From Hyphomonadaceae bacterium UBA5336 (GTDB lineage Bacteria > Pseudomonadota > Alphaproteobacteria > Caulobacterales > Hyphomonadaceae), in the NCBI GenBank assembly GCA_002408125.1, contig DHQO01000023.1, positions 1 to 64,000 on the forward strand: DNA of 64,000 nucleotides. Reading direction: 5' to 3'. The notes below the pieces were generated by a model. It saw only the letters and a program-made list of their open reading frames with translations, searched no databases and was not told the origin of the DNA. This document shows positions 44,206 to 52,448 of this stretch, one piece after another. The stretch's first letter is position 1; every line of letters starts with the position of its first letter. Position numbers and translations under genes: made by a program.

Positions 44206-44664
44206 ATGGAAGTCGTCAACGAGGTTTTGCCGTCTGATCCCGCTCGGGTTCAGGAAATGATGCAGCCCGGCCCGGAGGGGCCGATCTTCATGGTCAACAT
44301 GCTGAAATTCAAGGACAAGGCCGAGTACGAAGATGGCCGCGAAACCACCCTCTCGGGTCGTGAGGCCTATATGCTCTATGCCCGCGCGGTCACGGAGATT
44401 TTGCCAAAATTCGGTGGTCGGGCGGTGTTCGTCGCCGATGTGACTTTTCTCTCGCTCGGCCAGGTCGAGGAGCTCTGGGACGAGATCGCCATCGTCATGT
44501 ATCCCGGCCGGGCAGATTTAACCCGAATGTCCATGTCGCCGGAATGGCGCGAGGCCTCGGTGCATCGCACGGCAGGGCTGAAAGGCCAGCTCAATATCGA
44601 GACCGTCCTGCCGCCGGGCAGCGAGGATGCGCCTTGGCGCAAGGCGCTTGGGGCAGGGGTGTGA
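44206..44664 (+). CDS. DUF1330-like protein
   Basis: A 152-residue protein with the ferredoxin-like DUF1330 pattern: EGPIFMVNMLKFKDKA, YARAVTEILPKFGGRAVF and WDEIAIVMYPGRADL, ending with a hit on the second strand set. Function is unknown; many members are small dimeric oxygenase-like folds. AGGAGCCGTC precedes the ATG. The next gene starts one base after its stop codon, so it forms an operon with the MBL-fold gene. Confidence 0.8.
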   Translation: MEVVNEVLPSDPARVQEMMQPGPEGPIFMVNMLKFKDKAEYEDGRETTLSGREAYMLYARAVTEILPKFGGRAVFVADVTFLSLGQVEELWDEIAIVMYPGRADLTRMSMSPEWREASVHRTAGLKGQLNIETVLPPGSEDAPWRKALGAGV

Positions 44665-44665
44665 G

Positions 44666-45751
44666 ATGCGCTGGATCATACGTCTGCTGCTGGCCGTGCT
44701 TGTCCTGGCCGGGCTCGGCCTGATCGGCTTTCAGGCCTTCAAGCCGCAAATCGCCAAGCGCGCCTTTGCACGCGCAATTGAGCAGAATGTCGGCGTCGAC
44801 CGCAGTGCGGCACTGACCGACGGCCTGCATGTCTATCTTTGCGGCACCGGTTCGCCGATGCCGGATGTCACTCGCGCCGGGCCGTGCCTTGGCATCCTGG
44901 CGGGCGAGCGGGCCTATATCGTCGATGTCGGCTCGGGCAGCGTGCGCAAGCTTGCGCAGATGGGCTTTCCCATGGCGCGGCTGGAGGGGGTGTATCTCAC
45001 CCACCTGCATTCCGATCATATCGACGGCCTCGGCGAGCTGATGCTGCAAGCCTGGGTCGGCGGCGGGCGATCGGCGCCGCTGCCCATCACCGGCCCTGCA
45101 GGTACCGGGGAGGTCGTGGCGGGCTTCAACGCCGCCTACCGCATCGACAGCACTTACCGCATCGCCCATCACGGCCCGGCCATCGCGGATCCGGCCGGCT
45201 ATGGCGGGGAGGCCTTCGAAATCCGTATGCCGGCAGGCCCCGCCGCGCGCGCTGTCATTCTGGATGAGGGCAACCTGCGGATCACGGCCGTTCGTGTGAA
45301 CCATGCCCCGGTGGAGCCGGCCTTCGGCTACCGGATCGACTATAAGGGCCGCTCGGTCGCGATCAGCGGCGACACGGTCTACCATCCCGGCTTCATCGCC
45401 GCTTCCGAAGGCGCCGACCTCATGCTCCATGAGGCGCTCGATCCGGAAATGGTGAGCCAGATCGGCGAAGCGCTCGCCGCACGCGGGCAGGCAAACACCG
45501 CCCAGATCTTCGCCGATATCCTCGATTATCACGCCTCGCCGGAGGACGCTGCCCGGGCGGCCAGTGAGGCCGGCGCGGATGAACTGGTGCTCTATCATAT
45601 CGTCCCGCCGCTGCCGTCCAGACTGCTGGAACCGATGTTTCTAGGCGATGCGGACGAGGCGTTTGACGGGGCGATCACGGTCGGGCGGGATGGCATCATC
45701 TTCAGCCTGCCAGTCGGGTCCGAGGGGATAGATATGCAGGAGGCGCTATAG
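44666..45751 (+). CDS. Membrane-anchored MBL-fold hydrolase
   Basis: A 361-residue metallo-beta-lactamase-fold protein with an N-terminal membrane anchor (IIRLLLAVLVLAGLGLIGF). The metal motif is HLHSDHIDG, with further ligands expected in VNHAPVEP, ISGDTVYHPG and LYHIVPPLP. The arrangement resembles RNase Z-type or arylsulfatase-type MBL proteins. Because it is anchored in the membrane, the enzyme domain is probably periplasmic. It lies one base after DUF1330 and just upstream of a TetR gene. Confidence 0.85.
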   Translation: MRWIIRLLLAVLVLAGLGLIGFQAFKPQIAKRAFARAIEQNVGVDRSAALTDGLHVYLCGTGSPMPDVTRAGPCLGILAGERAYIVDVGSGSVRKLAQMGFPMARLEGVYLTHLHSDHIDGLGELMLQAWVGGGRSAPLPITGPAGTGEVVAGFNAAYRIDSTYRIAHHGPAIADPAGYGGEAFEIRMPAGPAARAVILDEGNLRITAVRVNHAPVEPAFGYRIDYKGRSVAISGDTVYHPGFIAASEGADLMLHEALDPEMVSQIGEALAARGQANTAQIFADILDYHASPEDAARAASEAGADELVLYHIVPPLPSRLLEPMFLGDADEAFDGAITVGRDGIIFSLPVGSEGIDMQEAL

Positions 45752-45795
45752 TGTTTCAGCTTGCCAAAGCCGCACAGGGCCCTGAAATAGCTGGT

Positions 45796-46392
45796 ATGAC
45801 AGACCTTGAGACCGAGACGGATGGTCAGGTCGATGGCCGCCGCCAGAGATCGGAACGCAACCGGCAGAAAATCATCGCCGCCATGTTCGACCTGGTGCGT
45901 GCCGGGGACATGGAGCCGAGCGCCGTGCGCGTGGCCGAACACGCCCAGGTTGGCCTGCGTACCGTGTTCCGCCATTTCGAGGATCTCGACAGCATCTATC
46001 GCGAGATGGCCGAGCAGATGGAAGCGCGCATCCTGCCCCAGATCTCAAAGCCGCTGAAGGCCGAGGACTGGCAAGGCCGGATCAAGGAGTTGATGCGTCG
46101 CCGTATCCGCGTCTTCGAGGAGATCATGCCCCTGCGGATCAGTGCCAGCCTGCGCCGCTATCGCTCAGAGTTCCTGATGGAAGGGCATATGCGCTTCACA
46201 CAGCGCGAGCGCGATATAATTTCCTACGTGCTGCCCGAAGAAATCAGCAATGATCCGGTGTTGCTCTCGGCTTTCGACTCCACGCTCAGCTTCGCAACCT
46301 GGCGGCGGATGCGCCAGGACCAGTCCATGTCGCGGGTAAAGGCAACCCGGGTCGTCGAGACCATGCTGGACGCCCTGATCGCCTCGATATGA
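45796..46392 (+). CDS. TetR-family regulator
   Basis: A 198-residue regulator with the TetR helix-turn-helix at residues about 18-65 (RNRQKIIAAMFDLVRAG, AVRVAEHAQVGLRTVFRHFEDLDSIYREM). The C-terminal ligand domain is all-helical. The start at 45796 is the first ATG; a GTG at 45751, right after the MBL gene, is also open. Its stop overlaps the start of the next gene as ATGA, so it is probably co-translated with the sulfatase maturase. Confidence 0.85.
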   Translation: MTDLETETDGQVDGRRQRSERNRQKIIAAMFDLVRAGDMEPSAVRVAEHAQVGLRTVFRHFEDLDSIYREMAEQMEARILPQISKPLKAEDWQGRIKELMRRRIRVFEEIMPLRISASLRRYRSEFLMEGHMRFTQRERDIISYVLPEEISNDPVLLSAFDSTLSFATWRRMRQDQSMSRVKATRVVETMLDALIASI

Positions 46393-47288
46393 GCCCGAGG
46401 TTCGTCGCGCTCGGTCTGATGCTTATACTCGCGGGCTGCGGGGCCGATGCTACGGACGGGGAGATATCCACGCAGGCAGCATGCGGCCTGACAGACGCCG
46501 AATTGGGTCGGTTCGTTTCCATACCGGCCGGAAGTTTTACCAAGGGCGATCTGGCGATCTATCCCGAAGAATCCCCGAGCCTGCAGCTGCATGTCGACGG
46601 GTTCGAGATGCTCAGCCATGAGGTGACCAATCGCGAATTCGCAGACTTCGTGGAGGCCACCGGCTATGTCACTGATGCCGAACGAGATGAGCAGTCAGAT
46701 GATCCAGCCGCTGGGTCGGCCGTCTTCCTGTCTCCGTCCGGGAGCCCCCACAACGCCTGGAGCTTGGTCAAGGGCGCGATCTGGCGCGCGCCGGAAGGGC
46801 CGGGCTCCGATCTTGAAGGCCGCTGGCTGCACCCGGTGGTGCATGTCACGCTTGCGGATGCGCGCGCCTATGCCGACTGGGCGGGCGCGCGCCTGCCGAG
46901 CGAGGTGGAATGGGAATATGCCGCCAGTCTCGGCCTGCCCGATCCCGCGCGCGCCAATTCCGGCGCCTATGGCGAGGACGGCACGCCGGTGGCCAATACC
47001 TGGCAGGGCGTCTTTCCGGTCGCAAACACCGGTAGCGATGGCTTTGAGGGCACTGCGCCTGCGGGCTGTTTTGGAGCCGATCGCACCGGGCTCTACGACA
47101 TGATCGGCAATGTCTGGGAGCTGACGGACACCCCGTATGATAGTACCACCAACACCATCAAGGGCGGGTCATATCTCTGCGCGGAGAATTTCTGCCGGCG
47201 TTATCGCCCCGCCGCGCGTCAGCCGCAGGAGCGCGATTTCTCCACCAATCATGTCGGCTTCCGGATTGTGAGGGATACCGGGGATTAG
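46389..47288 (+). CDS. Formylglycine-generating enzyme (sulfatase maturase) lipoprotein
   Basis: A 299-residue protein with a lipoprotein signal (LGLMLILAGC) and an FGE/SUMF1 fold. Blocks are FVSIPAGSFTKG, EVTNREFADFVEATGY, LPSEVEWEYAAS, GLYDMIGNVWELT and GGSYLCAENFC. The two copper/thiol cysteines of true FGE (Cys264 and Cys269 here) are both present, unlike many SUMF1-like proteins. It should oxidise the Cys of CxPxR in sulfatases to formylglycine. Two such sulfatases follow on the other strand. Confidence 0.9.
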   Translation: MSPRFVALGLMLILAGCGADATDGEISTQAACGLTDAELGRFVSIPAGSFTKGDLAIYPEESPSLQLHVDGFEMLSHEVTNREFADFVEATGYVTDAERDEQSDDPAAGSAVFLSPSGSPHNAWSLVKGAIWRAPEGPGSDLEGRWLHPVVHVTLADARAYADWAGARLPSEVEWEYAASLGLPDPARANSGAYGEDGTPVANTWQGVFPVANTGSDGFEGTAPAGCFGADRTGLYDMIGNVWELTDTPYDSTTNTIKGGSYLCAENFCRRYRPAARQPQERDFSTNHVGFRIVRDTGD

Positions 47289-47291
47289 GCG

Positions 47292-48953
47292 CTAATTCGG
47301 CCAGTAGACATACTCATCGCCAGGCTCGGCATGCTCGGCGCCGGTCTTGTCGATCGCGATGGGGCTCTCAATGGTGAACGGATAGAGCGGGGGGCGGGCA
47401 TTCGCCCAGTGGGCTTCGATCAGGCCCTGCAGTTCGGCGAGCTTGTCGGGCCGGGTGTCGGCCAGGTTCACCCGTTCAGTCGGGTCCTCGGCGAGGTTGA
47501 ACAGCCAGCTTTTCTCCTGCCGGCCATTCACCTGCAGCTTCCAGTCGCCAGCGCGTACGACGCGGTAATAGCCGCTCGACCAGTAGAGGGCGTCATCTTC
47601 GCGCATGAGGTCGCCAGTATTCATTGCCGCGGGCAGCATGTTGAGTCCGTCTATCTCAACACCCTCCGGCAGTGGTGCGCCCGCGGCCGCGGCCAGGGTC
47701 GGCATGACATCAATATGCGCGACGGGGGTGTCCACCACCGTGCCCGGCGCGATATGGCCCGGCCATGAGACAAGCATGGGCACGCGAATGCCGCCTTCGA
47801 ACAGGGTGATCTTCCAGCCGCGATAGGGCGCGTTGACTTCCGGCAGGCCGATATAGCCCGCCCCTCCATTATCGCTCGAAAAGACGATGATCGTGTTTTC
47901 CGCGAGGCTCTCTTCCTCAAGCTTGTCGAGGATCCGCCCGACACTGCGGTCGAGCGCGCGCACCATGGCGGCGTAGACCCGCAGGCGGTGCGGCTCGATA
48001 TCGCCGACCGCCTCATAGTCCTCGCGCGTAGCCTGCAGCGGTGTGTGCACGCCCCAATGGGCGAGATAGAGGAAGAAGGGCTGGTTGCTGTTGGCCTCGA
48101 TCACCTTTTCGGCCTCATCTGTCCAGTAATCGGTGAGATAGCCGCCCGGTGCGAACAGCTCGCCGTCATTATAAGAGGCGGCAAACTGCATGCTGGCCCA
48201 GAGGAACTTGTCGATCGGATCGAAATCGAGCCTGGCGTTCACCGCGTCCGGATTGTCCTCTGGCAGGAACAGGCCGCTCGCCATGAGGAGGCTTTCGTCA
48301 AAGCCCTGCGCATTGGGCACGGTGGTGTCCGAGCGCCCGAGATGCCACTTGCCGATATGGGCGGTGTGGTAGCCTTGTGTCTTCAGCAGTTCAGCTATCA
48401 TGATCTCGTCGTTCGGCAGGCCCTGCTCGAAGAAGGTGAGGCCGGATTCGCTGGCCTCGCGGTTCCACTCCACCGGCGGCAGGCCGGTGTCGCTGGCATT
48501 GGCGAACATGGAGACGATGCGGCCCATGCCGTCGGGGGTGGGGGTGAACTCGAACCCGGTGCGGGTCGGATAGCGCCCGGTCATCAGCATGGCGCGTGAG
48601 GGGGCGCAGGTCCCGGTGCCGGAATAGGCCTGGCTGAAGATGGCGCCGCTTGCCGCCAGCCGGTCGATATTTGGCGTCGGCACCCGGCCATCGGCAACCC
48701 CGCCGCCAAAGGTCGAGATATCATTGATGCCGAGATCGTCGGCCAGGATGAAGATGATGTTCGGCGGGCGCTCGGCGAGCGGCGTTTCGGCCTCGGCGGG
48801 CCCCTGCTGCCACTCGACCGGGCGGTTTTCGGCGACATCCATCCTGGTCCGCTCGGAGACGATATGAAGGATGATGGCCTTGCGGTTGAGCCAGGCCAGT
48901 GCGCCTGCAGCGAGCACCACAACGAGAACGCCGATCAGGATCCGACGGATCAT
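47292..48953 (-). CDS. Membrane-anchored sulfatase
   Basis: A 553-residue sulfatase with an N-terminal membrane helix (RRILIGVLVVVLAAGALAWL). The calcium-binding start is NIIFILADDLGINDIS, the maturation signal is CAPSRAMLMTGRYPTRTG (Cys116, to become formylglycine), and the second half has SSDNGGAGYIG and IAPGTVVDTPVAHIDVMPTL. The substrate is unknown. Its start overlaps the stop of the second sulfatase (ATGA). It converges on the FGE gene with a three-base gap. Confidence 0.93.
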   Translation of the reverse strand: MIRRILIGVLVVVLAAGALAWLNRKAIILHIVSERTRMDVAENRPVEWQQGPAEAETPLAERPPNIIFILADDLGINDISTFGGGVADGRVPTPNIDRLAASGAIFSQAYSGTGTCAPSRAMLMTGRYPTRTGFEFTPTPDGMGRIVSMFANASDTGLPPVEWNREASESGLTFFEQGLPNDEIMIAELLKTQGYHTAHIGKWHLGRSDTTVPNAQGFDESLLMASGLFLPEDNPDAVNARLDFDPIDKFLWASMQFAASYNDGELFAPGGYLTDYWTDEAEKVIEANSNQPFFLYLAHWGVHTPLQATREDYEAVGDIEPHRLRVYAAMVRALDRSVGRILDKLEEESLAENTIIVFSSDNGGAGYIGLPEVNAPYRGWKITLFEGGIRVPMLVSWPGHIAPGTVVDTPVAHIDVMPTLAAAAGAPLPEGVEIDGLNMLPAAMNTGDLMREDDALYWSSGYYRVVRAGDWKLQVNGRQEKSWLFNLAEDPTERVNLADTRPDKLAELQGLIEAHWANARPPLYPFTIESPIAIDKTGAEHAEPGDEYVYWPN

Positions 48954-50695
48954 TTCGCCACGCGCCTCCGACGCCACCAACGCACAAGCAGATAGACGAG
49001 CGCGATCAGGCCAAGCGCGATTGCAGCAAGCCAGGGCGCATAGCGCTTGAGCTGTTTCTTTTGCGCATTATGGGCGATCTGCGCGGCCTGGTCGTAACCC
49101 TCGGGCACTTCCAGCACGCCGACCCGCGTCGAATAAGCGGCATATTCGGCCAGCATGTCTTCGAACACGTCGGGCTCGGCGGCGCTCAGGTCGCGGACCT
49201 CGCCGGGATCGGCCTCGATATCATAGAGCCGCCACTGGCCGTCGCCATGGGGCAGCTGGTTGCGGGTAATCTTCCAGCGGCCCTTCACAATGGCCGAATT
49301 GCCCGAGACCTCGATCCCGATCACATCCTCTGCGCCGTAGACGCTCTCGGCCGCGCCGGTGATCATGGGTGCCAGGCTGCGGCCCGTCATGCCGGCCTCT
49401 CCCGGGTCCACGCCGGCCATCTCGATCAAAGTTGGCGCGATGTCGCTGACCATGGCGCGCCCCTCGATCCGCTCGCCGGCAGGCACGCCCGCGCCAGTGA
49501 CAATCAGCGGCGCGCGGATGCCGCCCTCGGCAGCGAGAAACTTGAAAAGATTGTGCGGGGAGGCCGCCGCCATGGCCCATTCCGGGCCGATAAAGCCCCA
49601 GCTGCCGGCCTCGCCGACCCCGTCAATGCCGATATGGTAGCCATGGGTCTTCATCCACAGCGAAAGCCGCCAGTCATCGTCCCCGCGAGAGGGCTCCGGG
49701 CCATTGTCGGAGGTGACCACGAAGATGGTGTTTTCCAGCCGGTCGGTCTCGCTCAGATAGGCGATGAAACGGCCAATCTCGCCGTCCATGGCTTCCATCA
49801 TGGCCGCGTTGACCTGCATACGCGCGGCATAGACGGCCTGCTCCTCTTCGGAGAGGGAGTCCCAAGTGCGGAAATTCTCCGGAAAGGCGGCGAGCGGGGC
49901 GTCCTGCGGGATCAGGCCGAGCTGGCGCGCGCGCAGCCAGCGCTGGTAGCGCAGCTCGTGCCAGCCCTCGTCATACACCCCGTCATAGGAGGCAGTGATC
50001 TCCGGCGGCGCCTGGACCGGGATATGGATGGCCTGGAAGGCGAGATAGGCGAAGACAGGCGTCTCCGGCGAGCCCTGCTCGACATAGTCGATCATACGGT
50101 CGACGATGAAAGTCGAGGAATAGAAATCCTCCGGCAGGCTCGCCGGCGCGCCGTCCTCATACCAGGGCGCATCGGCATAATAGGGCATGTAGGACTTGTC
50201 GTCCCAATTATCGGCGCCCGAGGCATCGAGCGCGAAGCTGCGGTCGAAACCGTGATGATTGGGTAGGTCGCCCTCGCCGCTACCGAGATGCCATTTGCCG
50301 GCCATCAGCGTGCGGTAGCCCGCCGTGCCGAGCCGGTCGGCAAGGGTCAGCACGCCGGGTTCCAGATGCATGGTATAGCCCGGCTGGCCGACATGTTCCT
50401 TCGGCAGCACTTCCGGTATCGTCGCAATGCCGGTCAGGTGATTGTCCATGCCGGTCAGCAGCATGGCGCGTGAGGGCGAACAGAGCGGCGAGGTGTAGTA
50501 TTGTGTGAATAGCGCACCGCCGGCGGCCAAGGCGTCGATATTCGGCGTGCGCGCCTCCCCGCCATAGACGCCGAAATCCATCAGCGCGGCATCGTCGACC
50601 AGGATGAGCACAATGTTGGGCCGCCGTTCCAGGGTCTGGGCTGACGCCTGAAAGACACCCAGAACGGCGAGCATTGCTGCTATTGCCCATCGCAT
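48950..50695 (-). CDS. Arylsulfatase-like protein with C-terminal anchor
   Basis: A 581-residue secreted sulfatase. Residues 1-19 form a signal peptide (VFQASA). The active-site block is CSPSRAMLLTGMDNHLTG (Cys72), with NIVLILVDDAALMDFGVYGG before it and TSDNGPEPSRGDDDWRL later. It ends with a transmembrane helix and a basic tail (YLLVRWWRRRRVAK), so it stays on the membrane facing the periplasm. It is the first gene of a two-sulfatase operon. Confidence 0.93.
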   Translation of the reverse strand: MRWAIAAMLAVLGVFQASAQTLERRPNIVLILVDDAALMDFGVYGGEARTPNIDALAAGGALFTQYYTSPLCSPSRAMLLTGMDNHLTGIATIPEVLPKEHVGQPGYTMHLEPGVLTLADRLGTAGYRTLMAGKWHLGSGEGDLPNHHGFDRSFALDASGADNWDDKSYMPYYADAPWYEDGAPASLPEDFYSSTFIVDRMIDYVEQGSPETPVFAYLAFQAIHIPVQAPPEITASYDGVYDEGWHELRYQRWLRARQLGLIPQDAPLAAFPENFRTWDSLSEEEQAVYAARMQVNAAMMEAMDGEIGRFIAYLSETDRLENTIFVVTSDNGPEPSRGDDDWRLSLWMKTHGYHIGIDGVGEAGSWGFIGPEWAMAAASPHNLFKFLAAEGGIRAPLIVTGAGVPAGERIEGRAMVSDIAPTLIEMAGVDPGEAGMTGRSLAPMITGAAESVYGAEDVIGIEVSGNSAIVKGRWKITRNQLPHGDGQWRLYDIEADPGEVRDLSAAEPDVFEDMLAEYAAYSTRVGVLEVPEGYDQAAQIAHNAQKKQLKRYAPWLAAIALGLIALVYLLVRWWRRRRVAK

Positions 50696-50836
50696 GATGA
50701 TGCGTTTCCTCCTCGCATCGCGGATCTTTTTCTGCCGGTGCTTTGCCGGCGCGCCGCGATTGCAGGGCGACCCTGACTGTTGGCACGCTCCGTGTCAATT
50801 GATTGATTTTGGGTGTCGCCGTGTCAGCCAGTGGGT

Positions 50837-52393
50837 TCAGCCCCAGACAAAGCTCATCGCGCCATTCAGGATCTGCTCGGACAGGGCGGCAAGGGTGGTG
50901 TCGAGGGGCGTGTCTTCCTCAAGGAAGCCGGTCTGGCTACGCAGCTTATCGATCTGGCTGCGCAGGGCCGGACCGATCTCGGCTTCGGTGAGTTCGCCGC
51001 GTTTCAGGCGGATTTCCACGGCCTGGGCCGTCGCCATGAGATGAGCCGCGGCCACTTGCGAGACGAGCTGATTCACGCGCAGGGCATCGCGCGAGGCAAT
51101 CGTGCCCATCGAGACCTTGTCCTGGTTGTGGCACTCGGTCGAGCGGGAGAAGACACTGGCCGGCATGGTCAGCTTGCAGGCTTCCGCCGTCCAGGCCGAG
51201 ACCGCGATCTGGATTGCCTTGAAGCCGTGATTGACGGCCGCACGCTCTGGCGCAGCGCCCGACAGGTTGGACGGCAGGCCATTGTTGAAGCGTGTGTCGA
51301 CCAGCAGGGCGAGTTGGCGGTCCATCAGGTCGGCGAGGTTTGCGACCTGTACTTTCAGCGTATCGGCGACGAAACAGGCATGCCCGCCATAGAAGTGCCC
51401 GCCATGCAGCACGTCGCCGGTATCGGGATCAAACAGCGGATTGTCATTGGCCGAGTTGATCTCGGTTGTCAGCGTGGATTCCAGGCTTGGCATGGCGTCC
51501 GCCAGCACGCCGATCACATGCGGGGCGCAGCGTACCGAATAGCGGTCCTGCATCCGGCTGGCCTCGTGCAGGCGCGCGAAGGGCTCAAGGTCGGCGCGGA
51601 TCTGCCCGGCCACATGCATCTGTCCGGGATGCGGTTTGGCGTGGAACAGGCGCTCATCGAAATGGCGCGGATTGCCCATCAGGGCGAGGCAGGTGAGCGA
51701 GGTCATGCGCGCGGCGGCATCGGCAAGGCGCCGTGCCTGGCTGAGGGCCGTGGCGGTCAGCGCCGACATCACTGATGTGCCATTCATCAGCGCAAGGGCT
51801 TCCTTGGGCTTCAGCGTCAGCGGCGTGATGGCCTCCGCGGCGAAGGCTTCGCTGGCGTCTTTCTCCTTGCCGCGATGCAGGACGCGGCGCTCGCCCACAA
51901 GCGCGCCGGCAATATAGGAGAGCGGGGTAAGGTCGCCCGAGGCGCCGACCGAGCCCTCGGCCGGGATCAGCGGCAGGATATCCAGGCGCAGCATGTCAGC
52001 GAGACGCTCGACGAGTTCGAGGCTTACGCCCGACCAGCCGAACACCAGCGTCACGAGGCGCACCGTCATCACCGCACGCGTTTCCTCCGGCGTCAGGAAC
52101 CGGCCGAGGCCGCAGCCATGGAAGCGGGTGAGCTGGAGCGGAAGTTCGGCGACAAGGTCCGGCGGGATCGGCCGGTCGACACTGTCGCCATAGCCGGTGG
52201 TCACGCCATAGATCTTGCCGTCGCGGTCGAGCATGTCCTGGACATGGCGGGCCGAGCGGGAAATCTGCTCAATGACACCCTGGTCTCTGCTTAGTCGGAC
52301 GGGCATGGCACGGCGGGAAATCGCTTCCAGCGCGCCCAGATCGAGCGTGTCCTCGCCGAAGACAAATTCCCGCAGGTGGTCCTGATCTGCCAT
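50837..52393 (-). CDS. Aromatic amino acid ammonia-lyase (HAL/TAL/PAL family)
   Basis: A 518-residue lyase. The Ala-Ser-Gly triad that forms the MIO cofactor is at 151-153 in SVGASGDLTPLSY, and the catalytic Tyr is in KIYGVTTGYGD. The selectivity position reads RFHGCGLG (Phe91-His92), not the histidine-specific pattern, so release of cinnamate or coumarate from Phe or Tyr is likely. This would supply the aryl starter for the adjacent aryl-polyene-type pathway. It is the last gene of the left operon, 55 bases after the ligase. Confidence 0.88.
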   Translation of the reverse strand: MADQDHLREFVFGEDTLDLGALEAISRRAMPVRLSRDQGVIEQISRSARHVQDMLDRDGKIYGVTTGYGDSVDRPIPPDLVAELPLQLTRFHGCGLGRFLTPEETRAVMTVRLVTLVFGWSGVSLELVERLADMLRLDILPLIPAEGSVGASGDLTPLSYIAGALVGERRVLHRGKEKDASEAFAAEAITPLTLKPKEALALMNGTSVMSALTATALSQARRLADAAARMTSLTCLALMGNPRHFDERLFHAKPHPGQMHVAGQIRADLEPFARLHEASRMQDRYSVRCAPHVIGVLADAMPSLESTLTTEINSANDNPLFDPDTGDVLHGGHFYGGHACFVADTLKVQVANLADLMDRQLALLVDTRFNNGLPSNLSGAAPERAAVNHGFKAIQIAVSAWTAEACKLTMPASVFSRSTECHNQDKVSMGTIASRDALRVNQLVSQVAAAHLMATAQAVEIRLKRGELTEAEIGPALRSQIDKLRSQTGFLEEDTPLDTTLAALSEQILNGAMSFVWG

Positions 52394-52448
52394 CTGAATT
52401 CCCTGTGCCCCTGCAAAGCCGGCGCGATAGCACCGGCATGTTTCGTGT

